NCBI RefSeq assembly: GCF_041381155.1
Contig: NC_091134.1
Span: 63,480,902-63,544,901, forward strand
DNA: 64,000 nucleotides
Reading direction: 5' to 3'
DNA from: Argopecten irradians
Taxonomy: Eukaryota > Mollusca > Bivalvia > Pectinida > Pectinidae
In this document: in pieces, positions 12,205-23,279 of the stretch
How the letters are laid out: every line of letters begins with the position of its first letter
How positions within the stretch are numbered: the first letter of the stretch is position 1
Position numbers and translations under genes: made by a program
The notes under the pieces: model-generated
Database searches by the model: none
Seen by the model: the letters and a program-made list of their open reading frames with translations, nothing else
What the model was told of the DNA's origin: nothing

Positions 12205-14180
12205 CTAATTGAGAAGGCGGTTTGTTTTGGGCATAAAATGGAGAAGCCGGTTTGTTTTGGGCATAGAATGGAGAAGGTAGTTTGTTTTGGGCATAGAATA
12301 GAGAATGTAGTTTGTTTTGGGCATAGAATGGAGAAGGTAGTTTGTTTTGGGCATAGAATGGAGAAGGTAGTTTGTTTTGGGCATAGAATGGAGAAGGCGG
12401 TTTGTTTTGGGCATAGAATGGAGAAGTTAGTTTGCTTTGGGCATAGAATGGAGAATGTAGTTTGTTTTGGTCATAGAATGGAGAATGTAGTTTGTTTGGG
12501 ACAGAGAATGGAGAAGGTAGTTTGTTTGGGACAAAGAATAGAGAAGGTAGTTTGTTTGGGACAGAGAATGGAGAATATAGATTGATTGGGACAGAGAATG
12601 GAGAAGGTATTTTGTTTGGGACAGAGAATGGAGAAGGTAGTTTGTTTGGGACAGAGAATGGAGAAGGTAGTTTGTTTGAAACAGAGAAGGGAGAATGTAA
12701 TTTGATTGGGACAGAGAATGGAGAAGGTATTTTGTTTGGGACAGAGAATGGAGAAGGTAGTTTGTTTGTGACAGAGAATGGAGAAGGTAGTTTGTTTGTG
12801 ACAGAGAATGGAGAATGTAGTTTGTTTGGAACAGAGAATGAAGAATGTAGTAAGTTTGGGACAGAGAATGGAGAATTTAGTTTATTTCGGGTGGAGAATG
12901 GAGAATATAGATTGAATGGGACAGAGAAGGGAGAATGTGGTTTGTTTGGGACAGAGAATGGAGAATGTAGTTTGTTTGGGACAGGGAATGAAAAATGCAG
13001 TTTGTTTGTGACGGAGAATAAAGAATGTAGTTTGTTTGAGATAAAGAATGGAGCCGGTAGTTTGTTTTGCGAGAGAAGGGAGAAAGTAGTTTGTTGGGAC
13101 AGAGAATGGAGAATGCTGTTTGTTTGGAAAAGAAAAGGGAGAATGTAGATTGATTGGGACAGAGAATGGAGGAGGTAGTTTGCTTGGGACAGAGAATGGA
13201 GAATTTAGTTTGTTTGAGACAGAGAAGGGAGAATGTAGTTAGTTTGGGACAGAGAAGGGAGAAAGTAGATTGATTGGGACAGAGAATGGAAAAGGTAGTT
13301 TGTTTGGGATTGAGAATGTAGAATGTAGTTAGTTTGGGATGGACAGACAGAGAAGGGGAGATAAGGTAGATTGATTGGGACAGAGAAGGGAGAAAGTAGA
13401 TTGATTGGGACAGAGAATGGAAAAGGTAGTTTGTTTGGGATTGAGAATGTAGAATGCAGTTTGGAGAATGGGGAATGTAGATTGATTGGGACAGAGAATG
13501 GCGAATGCAGTTTGTTTGGGACAGAGAATAGAAAATGTAGTTTGTTTGGGACAGAGAATGGAGAATGTGGTTTGTTTGGGAAGGAAAATGGAGAATGTTG
13601 TTCGTTTGGAACAGAGAAGGGAGAATGTAGATTGATTGGGACAGAGAATGGAAAAGGTAGTTTGTTTGGGGCAGAGAAGGGAGAACGTTGTTAGTTTGGG
13701 ACAGAGAATGGAGAATTTAGTTTGTTTGGGACAGAGAATGGAGAATGTAGTTTGTTTGGGACAGAGAATGGAGAAGGTAGTTTGTTTGGGACGGAGATGG
13801 AGAACGTTGTTTGTTTGAGATAGAGAATGGAGAATGTAGTTTGTTTGGGACAGAGAATGGAGAATGGAGTTTGTTTGAGATAGAGAATGGAGAATGTAGT
13901 TTGTTCGGTGCAGAACGACGGAATGATGATTTGTTTTGGACAGGTACCGGAGAAGGTTTTGTTGCAGAAAAAAGAGGAGGTAGTTTGATTGTGGCAGAGA
14001 ATGGCGAAGAATGGTGGTTTGTTTATGATAGAGAGAGGGCGAAGGAAGATTGAGATACAGAGAGGACGCCCAAGGAAGATTGTGATAGGGAGAGGACGGC
14101 CATAGAAGATTGTTTGTAATAGAGAGAGGACGGCCAAGGGAGATTAGCTGTGATAGAGAGAGAAGGTAGATTCTTTTGAG
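12205..14180. repeat. 30-bp minisatellite, about 60 units, degenerate at the right
   Basis: The unit is GAGAATGGAGAAGGTAGTTT followed by GTTTGGGACA (30 bp). The left third (12205-12480) carries a GTTTTGGGCATA variant, the rest GTTTGGGACAGA. Past about 13910 the units decay into GAGAGGACGGCCAA-type sequence. Since 30 bp is ten codons, several frames stay open (VCFGHRMEK-type decapeptides). I see no start context, splice structure or family match supporting a protein. Confidence 0.93.
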
Positions 14181-15670
14181 GAGGAAATGGAGATGTTAAT
14201 TGCTTTGGAGAGAGAAGGGGGAGGGCATAGAGAATACAGAAAATATACAGTGATACCAAGCGTCATTTAAATGTGATGCGTCTTCTAACAAAACGTGAGG
14301 GTCCCTCGTTTTTCTGTTCATAATATCATGGATCATTTATTTGTTCTAACACTCAAAAGTAGAAATGGCTCTAATGATCCTTGTATTTTATGAGACAATT
14401 TTGTTTATTTATGAAAGATTTCTATCTTATTTATTTAGAACTCTGTACGCAACATGTTGTCTGAAAGGTTTTAGTAGGGACGCGATGACACCAACTTCCG
14501 TATTATCAAAATTATTGATGTAAACCAAAGGGAGACTTTAATGTAATGAAAATACAAAAAAAAATGTTTATGTAAATCGTGTTAATGTTAATTCCACCTA
14601 GATCAGAGATGCGTGCTGTCCGCGTGTTGTCCGTCATACGGAAGTTATTATAAGGTATTTAAGCTATTGTTATCTGTACGCGGAAATACGCATTAAACGG
14701 TTAGCCTAAGTGATTTAATATTATTTTTGATTAAATCAACTGATACCTTAATATTAATTCTTCAAATAGGCCTATAAAGTGTCCCGCTTTCGCGCTTTGA
14801 CTGGATATATCATTTTGTTGATCTAACAATACATGATGAGCATGGGAATACTTTAAAACTTTTGACAAAGACAAAAAGAAACAAAAACTGTTCTTTGAGG
14901 TGGGACACGGGCATGTTGTAAGTTAGACGGATTTGTTTCCCTTGTTACCCTAGGAACCGGTGTGTTATGGAAACGCAATTATTTATCGGAGTTACGTCCC
15001 TTCCTACACTAAACGTGTTGGAACATGTTGAGCCGTAAAATCTAAAATGCAGAATAAAAATTATATTCCAGATGTTGAACAAACACAGCATGCGATGGCC
15101 TTGAAGTGAAATGTAATGATATCGTTGTTTCGTAACTAGTGCATAGCAGCAGAGACTTAGATATAATAGCAGACAGTCTTTCTTCACTAATCAATATTAA
15201 AGTCGATTTTATTCATTTCAAATCAGTATGGTAGTCCCACAGTAGTTACTTGTGGATGGTATGAATAAAATCATTCATTTTCAGTCTAGTTCAACAGACA
15301 AAGGAAAATATTTCTTAATGTCTTTCTACAATAATTTATCAAGGTGAAACTTGAAACTTCTTTCAATTGGTTCAGCTATTGAAGATTTCATCACTTGTGG
15401 ATTATTTTGTATATATCTCCGTGACAGAATTAACTCAGCCTCTCTACAATGAACAAACTAAACTTAAGTTATCTCTATAATTAACACGCAGATACAATTT
15501 ATTCCTGATCTTTTTTTTTCATTTTTGATGAATTCAACTGTGTTTCCGTCTTTTGTATAGGTATATTTAACTATTGATAAATATCCTCAAGATTCAATTC
15601 TATTTCTCCATAACTGACATATATAACTCTATATCAATCAGTAACTGACAGATTCAACTCTATATAATCC
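14181..15670. other. AT-rich intergenic DNA, no gene recognised
   Basis: No features beyond short homopolymer runs. Confidence 0.55.
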
Positions 15671-15800
15671 CGTAATCAGTGAATTCGACTCTGTACATGT
15701 ATGTATACTCTCTGTAATCAGTGAATTCGACTCTGTACATGTATGTATACTCTCTGTAATCAGTGAATTCGACTCTGTACATGTATGTATACTCTCCGTA
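15671..15800. repeat. 42-bp tandem repeat, about three units
   Basis: The core AATCAGTGAATTCGACTCTG, followed by TACATGTATGTATACTCTCTGT, is repeated with a 42-bp period and near identity. The flanks (15600-15670 and 15800-15835) contain degenerate partial units. Confidence 0.9.
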
Positions 15801-16578
15801 ATTAACGGTTCAACTCTGTTAAATTTCGGAGACAAGATCAATCATATAATATAACCGATTTTCTGTGGCTCTATGACTACTGATCCAATTTCTGTCACTT
15901 TCCATAGTTTCTATATATAGAGTATATTAAGATTAACCGGTTTACCTATCTCTATGTCCTATAACACGTGCCAGTTAATTGATACTGATAGAATTGTTTA
16001 CATGAGGACTTGTGTCACGACTACTACAGTAAACAAGTTTGTGTTTCGCCTGTAAAATAGCAATAAAGGATTAAATATGATTGACATATCAAACTTCTCG
16101 ACACATCCCCGGGGGCCGGGCAGTGGTACGTAATGTATGTTCCATGTTACGTATATCCTGACAGTAATCAGCTACCTATATCTCCCGTCAAATGCCAATC
16201 TCTTAATCGGAGGGTGTCGGTGGACGGTTTTGCCAAAAGGTACCAAGTTAAGACAGAAAAGCACATAATTGTTACTTTTTCATAGATGTCCTAATAGGAA
16301 ACAATATGAAATAAAAATTGATTCGATCGTCTGACGTCTATCCTAATACATGAATTCAGTGACGCACTGAAATCCAATTATTCTTTACTTCTAAAAATAC
16401 AAGCGTCACTTAAGCTTAGACTTTCGTCAATTTTTTTCATATCAACAACCTCTTTCAACTAGTCACTGCGTCTGCTCTATGTAAAACATCTTGGACTTTA
16501 GGGTCTGAAGTTGGCTAGAAATATTAGGGGAAAGTCTTGAGTACAAACTGAAGTGATAACCATATATAAAAATTATTT
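15801..16578. other. AT-rich intergenic DNA, no gene recognised
   Basis: Nothing recognised apart from a degenerate repeat unit at the left edge. Confidence 0.5.
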
Positions 16579-16734
16579 TTATCTTGCTTAGTTTTAAGAC
16601 AATCCAGTACGTTTATATTACCTTGCTTAGTTTTAAGACAATCCAGTATGTTTATATTATCTTGCTTAGTTTTAAGGCAACCAAGTACGTTTATATTATC
16701 TTGCTTCGTTTTAAGACAATCCAGTACGTTTAAG
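16579..16734. repeat. 39-bp tandem repeat, four units
   Basis: CTTGCTTAGTTTTAAGACAA begins at 16583, 16622, 16661 and 16700, followed each time by TCCAGTACGTTTATATTAT or a close variant. It shares the 39-bp period of two other arrays in the window but not their sequence. Confidence 0.93.
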
Positions 16735-17028
16735 CGAATTAAATATCACGTTTCTTTTGTTTGGCGATTTGAAAAAACACTCATGTATTTCATTATCGCG
16801 GGATAATCAAACAAAAATTATCGTCAGTATTGGCTTATGTATTCTTTAAATAGAACGGGGACAGCGAATTTATAATTTTGTAAAATTGTCCTGACTCTGC
16901 ATAGTTGTCTTTGAAATATAGAAGGATTTTTTTTTATTATAAAACAAATTAACCAACGAGAAGAGATCCAAGTATAATACATCAATCCATCAAAGGCGCG
17001 GTTTCTGTTGTGACACTGGAAACGCCAG

Positions 17029-17215
17029 CCAATCAGATTATCGCAGCTGGCGGGTGGGCGGAGCTTCGTCAAGAGAGTAAATTTCATTCACAAATGTTCT
17101 CACTAGCTCTGGAATGCTTCCATTTCTCATTCATAGATACGATCGCCGGCGACTGTGTGCAATCATTGGTTCACGTAGTCGTTCAGTTCGGGTGGCCTAC
17201 TTCATCTATAAATAG
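17029..17215 (+). promoter_or_regulatory. GC-rich CCAAT / GC-box / TATA block upstream of cyclin D
   Basis: CCAAT lies at 17029-17033, GGGCGG at 17056-17061, an inverted CCAAT (ATTGG) near 17165 and CTATAAATAG at 17206-17215. The block is noticeably richer in CpG than the surrounding AT-rich DNA. It could be an upstream alternative promoter or proximal enhancer of cyclin D, about 700 bp before the main TATA box. Confidence 0.4.
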
Positions 17216-17896
17216 AAACCCGGGCCGGCAACGCTATTGTATTTAATTTAAAATAAAGTTATTTATTATCAGCATACATATATTAAAATGTATATAAAAA
17301 ACTGATTAAGTCAATTGTTTCTGTAAAATATTCCTGTTTGTAGTATTTAATGACCAATTTCCTGCCTAAAACGTGGTCGGTTTCCTATCAGCCGGTGAAA
17401 CTGGCAAGTAAACTGTCGAAACAAAGAAAATCCCACTAACAGACCTGTTGAAATCAAAATCATTGTGTTTATTCCAATCTACGTTGCGTCTAGTAAACTT
17501 CATCTAGAAATATTTTTCCCTTGGTCAATCTTCGGAATGACCGCTAGATAGCCGCTGTTCAACCCCAGTTAGTCGGCGAATGTTACTAGCATTGTTTACG
17601 GCAGAAAGGTCATGAATATTCATTTTCCTGTCTTCAGCTGAAAAACGGAATATTATTGCGTCGATTTGATTCATTAAAAATGTCGATACTCTGTTAGTAT
17701 ATAGATATATGTATCATAATTATATTTATCTTAAAATTGTGTAAATATCGATAAGGATAATCTATATTTAAGAGAAAATCACCTACATTCAGTGATGAAA
17801 TTCTCCCAACCTGCCCTGAACGCATGCGCAGTGGCGGACAATGTGTGCCTCTGGTCGCAGATCACATGTATTGCTTTACATCGAGAACTAGGGTGG

Positions 17897-17930
17897 TATA
17901 TAAAGACCAGACGAGACTGACAGATTGTTG
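17897..17930 (+). promoter_or_regulatory. Candidate core promoter of cyclin D
   Basis: TATATAAA occupies 17897-17904. Transcription would start about 25-30 bases downstream (17922-17930, near CAGATTG), giving a 5' leader of about 335 nt with no intron needed. An NRF-1-like palindrome, CGCATGCGCA, sits upstream at 17821-17830. Position and motif quality are good, but the start site itself is inferred. Confidence 0.6.
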
Positions 17931-17944
17931 GCCGGTGAGCGCTC

Positions 17945-17950
17945 ATGTGA
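17945..17950 (+). promoter_or_regulatory. Start-stop upstream ORF (ATG TGA) in the cyclin D leader
   Basis: The single upstream ATG that I see between the predicted start site and the cyclin D start codon is followed immediately by TGA. A start-stop element of this kind can stall initiating ribosomes and reduce translation of the main frame. It is relevant only if transcription starts near 17922-17930. Confidence 0.4.
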
Positions 17951-18263
17951 GCAACACTGCAGCGACTTATTCATTTTTCCAAAATCTACTTCCGATCACT
18001 GGATAGCCGGCCAAACAGTATATACCGTTAACTATTTCTACCTCACACGAAAGATCACTTGAACCAGGTTTTATTCTGACAACTACTCAGCGAGGGCCGA
18101 CTGTGATAAAATAGACTACGAAGCATACTTTGTGATTGTCTACAGTTTAAGTGGACTACTGTGTCTTATTTATATTCTTCACTGGAAATCGTCACTGTAT
18201 TTAATTGAGTTGTATTCGTTTTAAGTTATATATTATAACAGTGATCATCACCCGATCGGCAAA

Positions 18264-18461
18264 ATGAACATGCTGATGTGTTGTGAGACTGAACAGCTCC
18301 GGAGAGCTTACAAAGATCCAGTGTTACTTGAAGATGATCGTGTTCTCAACAACTTGTTAATAACAGAAGATCGGTACCAACCATCACCAACATACTTCAA
18401 ATGTGTACAAACAGACATTAAACCTTACATGAGAAAAATGGTCGCTGAATGGATGTTAGAG
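18264..18461 (+). CDS. CCND: Cyclin D coding exon 1 (residues 1-66)
   Basis: This exon is 198 nt and ends in phase 0 at ...TGG ATG TTA GAG, followed by the donor GTAAAT. It carries the LxCxE motif and the beginning of the cyclin box. The length and the end point after WMLE are identical to human CCND1 exon 1 coding sequence. Confidence 0.96.
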
Positions 18462-21400
18462 GTAAATATTTTTCTTTTCTTACTTTCGTTCAATATTGTG
18501 CAGTGTGTGGGTTCATGGCCCTCTCAGCAGTAGGCAGGACCTGATGAAGAAAAGAAAGTATTTCTTTATTATCATTGATTGATTTATATGACAACTACAT
18601 TTCCCGAAAGCTCACTTTATATCTGTTAAGATGTTATATAAATTATGTTTGTGGTACAAATAGTCTATTTTATATGATTTAATGAAATCTGAAGCGAACA
18701 GCCACTCTGGTCTACATCATACAAGATGGCGGGGAATGGAATGCCATCACACTTAGTAAAAAGTCACTATTTTCAACTTACCATAACTTTTTCATTTCTT
18801 AACATCAAGTTATATTTTTTTCACAGTTAGTTAGTATAAAGTCTATAGTTTACGATGGTATATGGATTGCATGTAAAATATACGTGTAAACATTTTTTTG
18901 AATTTATATTTAAAGAGCATTTTTAAGTCTAAAACACCCACGTTTTCGGCTATTTTTGCAGAGGTGGCTTCACATAATTGATTACTACGAATTCATCAAA
19001 GCTTTTATTCAAATTTTTTTTCCATGGACACCTAGAATGGTATTTATGCTGTGCAATGCATCAAGAAATTTTGCAATAACTTCAAAATTGGGAATTTTAT
19101 GACTTTTTTCTGGGGCAACCTAACAAAGAAAATTAACCTGAAAGTTGGGGGCCGCTATACATACATGCGCACTGCCATCCGTTGAGGGCATGTGTTCTGT
19201 GTAGCCAATGTGAATTTTTCTTGAATTTTAGCTCGAATTTACTTGCATTCCTCTTATATTCAGACTTATACATCGATTTAATCGACAAATGGGACTTCCA
19301 GATTTTTTAGTTCATTTCTCATACACTTTTCATGCAAAAATACTTAGAGTAGAAGTTCTTTTTATGATTTTATATTTCATAGAATCAAAATTATATTGTT
19401 AAGTTATATTAATTTTAATTCTTGTTTATTTTTACAGGTTTGTGAGGAACAGAAATGCGAAGAGGAAGTATTTCCACTGGCAATGAATTATTTGGACAGA
19501 TTTTTATCAGTAATGGACATTCCCAGGAATAAATTGCAACTTCTTGGATGTGTGTGCATGTTTCTGGCATCAAAATTAAAGGAAACAAATCCACTAACTG
19601 CTGAAAAACTCATTGTCTATACGGACAATTCTGTGGGCATCGAGGAATTGATGGTACATATTTCTTTGTGATTATAGTACCGGAATTACAATTCGTGAAA
19701 TAAATCATAGTTATTTCTGGATTTCATATTTTACAGATCCAATAAAAAGTATTTATGATGATTGCTTCTGGGGTTAAAAATATCGGAATGTGATGAAGTT
19801 TTCTAATGTTGTTTGGTTAAATGCCAAATGTTGGCTGGTGGACAGTAACGTAGTACCTATTTACAGGTAATATCTATACAGGTATGTTAGCCATGCCTCA
19901 GGTAATCGGTGCTGGCGGAACTACATTCCAGGGTTCATACTTGATAAATTGAAGCAAAATACACTAGCATTTCTCCATTGTCTGTCGGTCTATAAATAAA
20001 TACTTCATCTTTTCCTTTCTCAGTAATTATCTACAGTACGGTTAATGGTACACTATTTATGTTGTTTGTTTCAGGATATGGAATTAATAGTTCTTAATAA
20101 ACTTAAATGGGACCTATCTGCTGTGACACCTCACGATTTTCTGGAACATGTTCTAAGTAGACTTTGTATGGACAAAGAAAAGTGTGACCTGATAAAGAAG
20201 CACGCGCAAACATTCGTGGCACTCTGTTCAACTGGTGAGTACTTGTGACGTCATATACTTGTAGAAATATGTATAACTTTGTAGTTGACCTAATTTTTAA
20301 TTAATTTGTTCAGTTGTCATGCATTGGTTATATTTTGAGAATTTGTCAAAAATCAGATGTTTTTATTTGTTGTGCCGTGCCCATGTACATGCGGTTTCTA
20401 CACTGTTCCGTTTTACTATGTTTAATCGCCATTCATAAAGCTGCGGTGAAATCCGATATGCTTTCGTGGTAACTGTGTACATTGCACGCGTTCAACTTGA
20501 GTGTTCCCCCTGACAGACTCGACTGATAACACCGACTTTGACAGTATGTCATAATCTATTTGTATGAAATAGGACCTCTATCAGAACGGAAGTGATATTT
20601 TTACTTGACCAGTGCTATGCAGGTGTGAGCGATATGGGAAATCTGGGATTAGCACTTGAAAGGGATTTGTGGTTTAAGGCTAAGGAAGCAGGGCGTTTTA
20701 CCATATAGGTTATTGCACAAGCGATTTACATTGTAATCCATTCGGTATTCAATTATTGCCACGCTTGTAAATTATTCTGGGCCAAAAACGATTTTTAAGG
20801 CTGACACGAATTTTATATGTCACCGTAGCATGTGTGTATTGCACATTCGTCAGTCTAAGTGCATATGTCTGATGGACATGTGCATAAGCCTTCCCGAGTT
20901 GTTCCCCTTCAATAATTCTGATTGATTAAGAATTGTTTATGATTTCTGTGTTTCTTGATAGAGTATAGTTTTGACCTGTGTACTTAATTCTGTAAGGTAA
21001 CATCTGATGACAAAGCCAATATACATGTCATGTTCCGTGACGGAACGACAGGTGACAGTCGGGACCACGTGCTAATCAACAAATAGTTAATGCCGTAATT
21101 TTGAAAACGAGACCACGTTTTATATATCGTGACAAAACTTCACTTTATATCGGATTTTCACAGATTTTTATATCGGATTTTCACAGCTTATATCAAGAGT
21201 TTAAGCTTTCTATACTTTCCAATCCAAACCTTTCATGACCAATAACGTACGTAATGTTAGTTACAATGCACGTTAGGTTATTGTAATACTGACTAAATAT
21301 TTGATGTTTTATTTTCAGATTGTAAATTCATGATGTACCCACCCTCAATGATAGCAGCTGGTAGTGTTGGGGCTGCAGCCCATGGACTGTTAAAAACCAA

Positions 21401-22274
21401 TGACCTTAACTCACAGTTGTTACAAAGGCTTCACGAGATCACGAGCATTGATGTGGTGAGTGTCCTTATGATTTCGAGTGTTAGATGTTTAGCAAGGTAT
21501 ATCAAACCAGACGTATTAGCAATTCTGTAGAAGAATCCAATAGTATTTTCAGTATTGTCTAAATGAAAGGCCACTAGTGTTGACCGAGTGACCAGTCACT
21601 GTGAATTGACCTTTGGCTGAAATCAATAGCCGTAGTAAATTAATTTATGACACATCTACAGTCTTCCTTGGTGGGTCAGAGGTTTACAACACCTGTGTGT
21701 GTTATGTCCAAGCTTGACCCCTGGCCCGAGACTGACCATAGAGGGCGTCCAGCAGTTAGACTATGCAATCAATTTATTGTTATTTCGAGCGTAATTTGGC
21801 CAATTTGACAATACCCTAGGGTTTTAGACACTTAGCGTGGAGTTTGTTTACCGTAAAAAAGTGAGAATTTCTTCTATACAAAACTTTAAAAAAAAAGAAA
21901 AAAAAGAACAGAAGTCTACATGTTTCAATGTCAAAAAACGCAGTTGGAAATTAGTTATATTACGACTACATAATTATTTGAGTTCAAATTTATTTCACCG
22001 CATATGTACAATTTCGTCAAAAGCATGGTATACTTTGAATTTTTTTTCTTCGTGTTGAATACCAAATCAGTCGGAAGTTGACCTGTGTTTATATTGTGTT
22101 TTTCAGGACTGCTTACGGTCTTGCCAAGAACAAATAGAGCAGACGCTAGCAACAAATTTATCCAGTATGGTGCAAACGTCGGAAGCGCCAATGGTTAAAG
22201 TTGACCACAGTCACCACCATCATTTGGAGGGCCAACCTACAACACCTACCGACGTCCAAGATATTGTTTTTTAA
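18264..22274 (+). CDS. CCND: Cyclin D (G1/S-specific cyclin), five coding exons
   Basis: Join of 18264-18461, 19438-19653, 20075-20234, 21319-21455 and 22107-22274, giving 292 residues (vertebrate D cyclins are about 290-295). Cyclin D binds and activates CDK4/6, and the complex phosphorylates RB in the nucleus to allow G1/S passage. Seen here: the RB-binding LxCxE motif at residues 4-8 (LMCCE); the N-terminal cyclin box with [20 protein letters not shown] from residue 56; Lys112 in ASKLKET, equivalent to the CDK-activating Lys112 of human cyclin D1; the C-terminal cyclin fold with [10 protein letters not shown] and [10 protein letters not shown]; and a tail ending [10 protein letters not shown], whose Thr283-Pro284 matches human Thr286, the GSK3-beta site that drives nuclear export and turnover. 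The acidic run of cyclin D1 is absent; a short His cluster (residues 271, 273-276) occurs instead. The start ATG has A at -3 and is the only in-frame start before the LxCxE motif. All introns are GT-AG. Family assignment is certain; D1/D2/D3 orthology does not apply to an invertebrate single gene. Confidence 0.96.
18462..19437 (+). other. Cyclin D intron 1
   Basis: This is a 976-nt phase-0 GT-AG intron. The middle (about 18720-19200) has a different texture, beginning with AAGATGGCGGGG and ending near ATGCGCACTGCCATCCG, and may be an old interspersed repeat; I could not find terminal repeats for it. Confidence 0.85.
19438..19653 (+). CDS. CCND: Cyclin D coding exon 2 (residues 67-138)
   Basis: The acceptor is TTTTTACAG and the exon begins GTT TGT GAG. 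It is 216 nt, phase 0 at both ends, and finishes at ATG before the donor GTACAT. It encodes the core of the cyclin box, including [20 protein letters not shown], which is identical to human D cyclins, and Lys112. Confidence 0.96.
19654..20074 (+). other. Cyclin D intron 2
   Basis: This is a 421-nt phase-0 GT-AG intron (donor GTACAT, acceptor TTTCAG) with no further recognisable features. Confidence 0.85.
20075..20234 (+). CDS. CCND: Cyclin D coding exon 3 (residues 139-192, last codon split)
   Basis: The acceptor is TTTGTTTCAG and the donor is G|GTGAGT. The exon is 160 nt and ends in phase 1, exactly as in vertebrate CCND1. It encodes [20 protein letters not shown] through [12 protein letters not shown], bridging the two cyclin folds. 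Confidence 0.96.
20235..21318 (+). other. Cyclin D intron 3
   Basis: This is a 1084-nt phase-1 GT-AG intron. It contains a short direct duplication of TATATCGGATTTTCACAG near 21146-21187 and no other recognisable features. Confidence 0.85.
21319..21455 (+). CDS. CCND: Cyclin D coding exon 4 (residues 192-237)
   Basis: The acceptor is ATTTTCAG. The first two bases complete an Asp codon with exon 3. The exon is 137 nt and ends in phase 0 at GAT GTG before the donor GTGAGT. It encodes [17 protein letters not shown] of the second cyclin fold. It is four codons shorter than the human exon (149 nt); the loss falls in the variable part after the PPSM helix. Confidence 0.94.
21456..22106 (+). other. 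Cyclin D intron 4
   Basis: This is a 651-nt phase-0 GT-AG intron with an A-rich run near 21887-21905. Nothing else is recognised in it. Confidence 0.85.
22107..22274 (+). CDS. CCND: Cyclin D coding exon 5 (residues 238-292 and stop)
   Basis: The acceptor is GTGTTTTTCAG. The exon encodes [14 protein letters not shown], a divergent linker with a His cluster, and the conserved end [10 protein letters not shown] followed by TAA at 22272-22274. Conservation of the last ten residues confirms the frame and the stop. Confidence 0.95.
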   Translation, partial: DCLRSCQEQIEQTLATNLSSMVQTSEAPMVKVDHSHHHHLEGQPTTPTDVQDIVF

Positions 22275-23218
22275 ATTCTGAAAAACACAAACATTTGTTC
22301 CAATCGCTGCCAAGAAACTTTTGCATTTTGAGTCTAACCAACGAATATATTATGTATACAAACTTATGAAGTGTTTACTTCAATACGACCAGAGTTGGGT
22401 ATATCCCTAGCTCCCATAATGTGATGATGCTACAGTGGAGAGAAACCCAAGATGGCTACCTTAGTGGCATCTAGGGGTTTGTGTGTTCAGACTTTTATCT
22501 CATCAAACTTATCGGGTTGAGCGTTAAGACCTGGCACCAGAGTGTTATGTGTTCAAAAAATTGTGATAAAAATAATATAGCCTTTTTTCCGGTGTCACTT
22601 CTAACGCTCAGCTTGATATCATTTCATTCACTTGTCTCAAACTTCGAAGGGACCAAACAATCCCGCGAAAACATTTTTTTTTCAAAAAGTTTTGTTATCG
22701 GACAAAGGTGTTGAACCCTTTTCTTACGTTATTGTATATAAGATGTTGCTATTAAGTTTTCATGTTAAATACCTTTGACACAAAAAGATTTATTTTTCGC
22801 CGTTTCCCCCTTCCCCCTCAACTGTTGTTACCGCGGTCACCAAAATTCACCATTTCAATTTGAGCGATTATTTCTTGTTAAGTGTTTGGAAAAGGAGAGA
22901 GGAAATCTGTTGTCGGACTGTCGCTGGTTTGGAGGTATGACGGAATTTCTAAAAGAATGACAAAAATTGTAAATGGTGAATCAGCGACCGTCGGGTAAAT
23001 CTAGTGCTATCCAGATATTAAGCGTGTTATTTTCGAGTGCAACAAGGGACAAGGGTGTTGGAATAGAGGTATATTTTAAACGTCAAAATACCAATATCAT
23101 CATAAAATTTCAAGAAAAGCTTTTCATCAACTCATCGAAAAAGATATCGACGGGACTTATTCAGGTCTCGCGTAAAATGTGTTCAAATATATATTTATTT
23201 TATATTTAAGTTAAAATA

Positions 23219-23243
23219 TTTTTTTCAACGTAGTTGAAAAAAA
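23219..23243 (+). promoter_or_regulatory. Perfect 11-bp hairpin in putative cyclin D 3' UTR
   Basis: TTTTTTTCAAC (23219-23229) and GTTGAAAAAAA (23233-23243) are exact inverted repeats separated by a 3-nt loop, GTA. It lies 28 nt before an AU-rich nonamer. The function is unknown. Confidence 0.45.
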
Positions 23244-23270
23244 CGATGCATTTTGATATTTTGAACTAAT

Positions 23271-23279
23271 TTATTTATT
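23271..23279 (+). promoter_or_regulatory. AU-rich element nonamer in putative cyclin D 3' UTR
   Basis: TTATTTATT matches the UUAUUUAUU nonamer bound by TTP/AUF1-type mRNA decay proteins. D cyclin mRNAs of vertebrates are known ARE targets. In AT-rich DNA a chance match is possible. Confidence 0.35.

Noticed and set aside
17824..18006. 60-codon frame over the cyclin D promoter and leader
   Set aside because: Its start lies upstream of the TATA box, so it would not be in the predicted transcript; no motif.
22481..23209. Three short + strand frames after the cyclin D stop
   Set aside because: They lie in the probable 3' UTR, are 61-78 codons long and show no motif.
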